A stretch of 25,488 nucleotides of DNA, taken from JBBRVP01 sp038246785 (lineage in GTDB: Bacteria; Actinomycetota; Actinomycetes; Jiangellales; Jiangellaceae). Both the position numbers and the translations under genes were made by a program. Shown here piece after piece: positions 24,381 to 25,488 of this stretch. The notes beneath the pieces are model-generated. The model saw nothing but the letters and a program-made list of their open reading frames with translations, was not told where the DNA came from and searched no databases. The stretch covers positions 1 to 25,488 of the forward strand of contig JBBRVP010000048.1 in NCBI GenBank assembly GCA_038246785.1. Direction: 5' to 3'. The first letter of the stretch is position 1. Each line of letters begins with the position of its first letter.

Positions 24381-25488
24381 TCACTGCTGGACCCAGAGGT
24401 CCTTGTACGGCCAGGAGCCGTACGCCGACCACAGGTAGACCTGGCCGTTCTTGCCGGACGAGGCGTGGACCTTGGAGCCGGCCAGCCGCTGGTCCTTCCC
24501 GAACACGGTCGGGATCGCGAAGACCTTCTGCATGGCCTCCTTGTTGAGGTCCTTCCACATCTGGGCCTGCTTGGTGCGGTCCAGTTCCGCCTTGGCCGTG
24601 GTGATCTCGGCGTCGTAGGCCTTGTCGCTGACCCGGGACAGGTTCCAGCCACCGTTGGAGCCGAAGAGCTCGGGGATGATCGTCACCGCGTTGGGCCAGT
24701 CCGGGCCCCAGCCGAGCGACAGCATGTCGCCCTCCTTCTTGGGGTCGAACGCGATCGTGTAGTAGTCACCGCGCGGCAGCGGGTTGATGTTGACCTTGAA
24801 GCCGGCCTTCTCCAGCGACCCCTTGACCACCCCGGCGATCTTGGCGTTGACCGGCACGTCGGTCGGGTACTGGTAGGTGATGGTCGGCGCCGGTTGGCCG
24901 GACTCCTGGATCAGCTGCTTGGCGTACGCCGGGTCTCCGCTGTCCGGGATGTCCTTGCCGAGCAGCCCGCTCCACATCCCCGACGGCGCGTAGTCCTTCG
25001 GCAGGTTGGGCTTGATGACACCGTCGGCGAGGTCGCCGCCGAAGTCACCACCGTAGATCGTCCGGATCTGGCCGCGGTCGAGGGCTACAGCCATCGCCTG
25101 GCGGACCTTCACATTCTTGATCTTGTCGGTGCGGACCCCGAGGTAGAGCGAGTAGGGGTCGTACTCGTTGACCCGACGGCTCTCGGTGTCGGGGTTGCTG
25201 AACACCGAGGCCAGCACCGCGGTGTCGAGCGAGTCGCGCGAGACGACCTGCTGGTCCGCGCCGGAGTCGGCGATCATCCGCTGGTCGATCTCCTGCGTCT
25301 GCACGGAGTACTTCATCACGACCTGGTCGGGGTAGGCCTTGCGGTAGGGGTCGGTCTTGGGGTCCCACTGGTCGTTGCGGACCAGCACCAGCTGCCGGTT
25401 CGGCGAGGACTCCTTGATCTTGTACGGGCCGTTGGACAGCGGCTTGAGGTCGTACTTGGCGCCGGTGTCCTTCGCCTTCGGCACCGGA
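24381..25488 (-). CDS. Peptide ABC transporter substrate-binding protein (SBP_bac_5), 5' truncated by window edge
   Basis: The visible 369 codons are the C-terminal part of a family 5 extracellular solute-binding protein. Recognisable segments are LKPLSNGPYKIKESSPN, SLYLGVRTDKIKNVKVRQAM followed by AVALDR, and GWGPDWPNAVTIIPELF. The frame is open to the window edge, so the start, signal peptide and any lipobox lie beyond 25488; the apparent start near 25484 is not real. It should capture peptides outside the membrane and deliver them to the permease. It ends at 24381 and is followed by a strong hairpin before the permease gene. Ligand specificity cannot be read from this part. Confidence 0.93.
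   Translation of the reverse strand, partial: PVPKAKDTGAKYDLKPLSNGPYKIKESSPNRQLVLVRNDQWDPKTDPYRKAYPDQVVMKYSVQTQEIDQRMIADSGADQQVVSRDSLDTAVLASVFSNPDTESRRVNEYDPYSLYLGVRTDKIKNVKVRQAMAVALDRGQIRTIYGGDFGGDLADGVIKPNLPKDYAPSGMWSGLLGKDIPDSGDPAYAKQLIQESGQPAPTITYQYPTDVPVNAKIAGVVKGSLEKAGFKVNINPLPRGDYYTIAFDPKKEGDMLSLGWGPDWPNAVTIIPELFGSNGGWNLSRVSDKAYDAEITTAKAELDRTKQAQMWKDLNKEAMQKVFAIPTVFGKDQRLAGSKVHASSGKNGQVYLWSAYGSWPYKDLWVQQ

Overview
The window comes from the chromosome of a high-GC actinobacterium. Composition is very GC-rich throughout, GTG starts are frequent, and neighbouring genes often share the 4-base stop/start overlaps GTGA or ATGA. Gene content fits the order: actinobacterial-type dapD, a 7Fe ferredoxin beside dapC, folP2, a DUF3117 protein, a VanW-domain protein and a mycothiol-type deacetylase remnant. 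The neighbourhood (dapC-fdx, dapD-dapE, LOG protein, folP2, DivIVA-like protein, tag, DUF3117) matches my recollection of the mycobacterial Rv1170-Rv1211 backbone. Family or genus cannot be fixed by reading alone.

Layout. 1-126: C-terminal tail of a probable transposase. 235-2081 (+): histidine kinase and NarL/LuxR response regulator, translationally coupled. 2138-4072 (-): leucyl aminopeptidase PepA and a small downstream partner. 4349-4516 (-): DUF3117 microprotein with a terminator. 4665-6274 (+): PaaX-type regulator overlapping a PaaG-like enoyl-CoA hydratase/isomerase. 6421-7756 (-): DivIVA-like protein, SRPBCC protein and Tag glycosylase in a tightly overlapping operon. 7812-8729 (+): FolP2. 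8738-10721 (-): LOG-family protein and DapE. 10779-11705 (+): DapD, divergent from DapE. 11742-13022 (-): citrate synthase. 13145-14579 (-): ferredoxin and DapC. 14704-16707 (+): GNAT protein and APH-like kinase. 16738-18510 (-): VanW-domain protein. 18578-18960 (-): mshB pseudogene. 19003-21183 (+): DPP IV-type S9 peptidase. 21167-25488 (-): peptide ABC transporter (binding protein, permease, two ATPases), cut by the window edge.

Functional themes. Three genes (dapC, dapD, dapE) supply consecutive steps of the succinylase route to meso-diaminopimelate and lysine. The peptide transporter, DPP IV-like peptidase and PepA could together take up and degrade peptides, although they are not one operon. 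The rest is housekeeping: DNA repair, TCA cycle, phenylacetate-type catabolism and regulation.

I found no novel multi-gene system, CRISPR array, RNA gene or phage. The most notable observations are a heavily decayed mshB relic recognisable in two frames, repeated -10-like hexamers 6 to 8 bases ahead of start codons (leaderless mRNAs), two genes whose best start is CTG, and strong hairpins, one of them between the binding-protein and permease genes.
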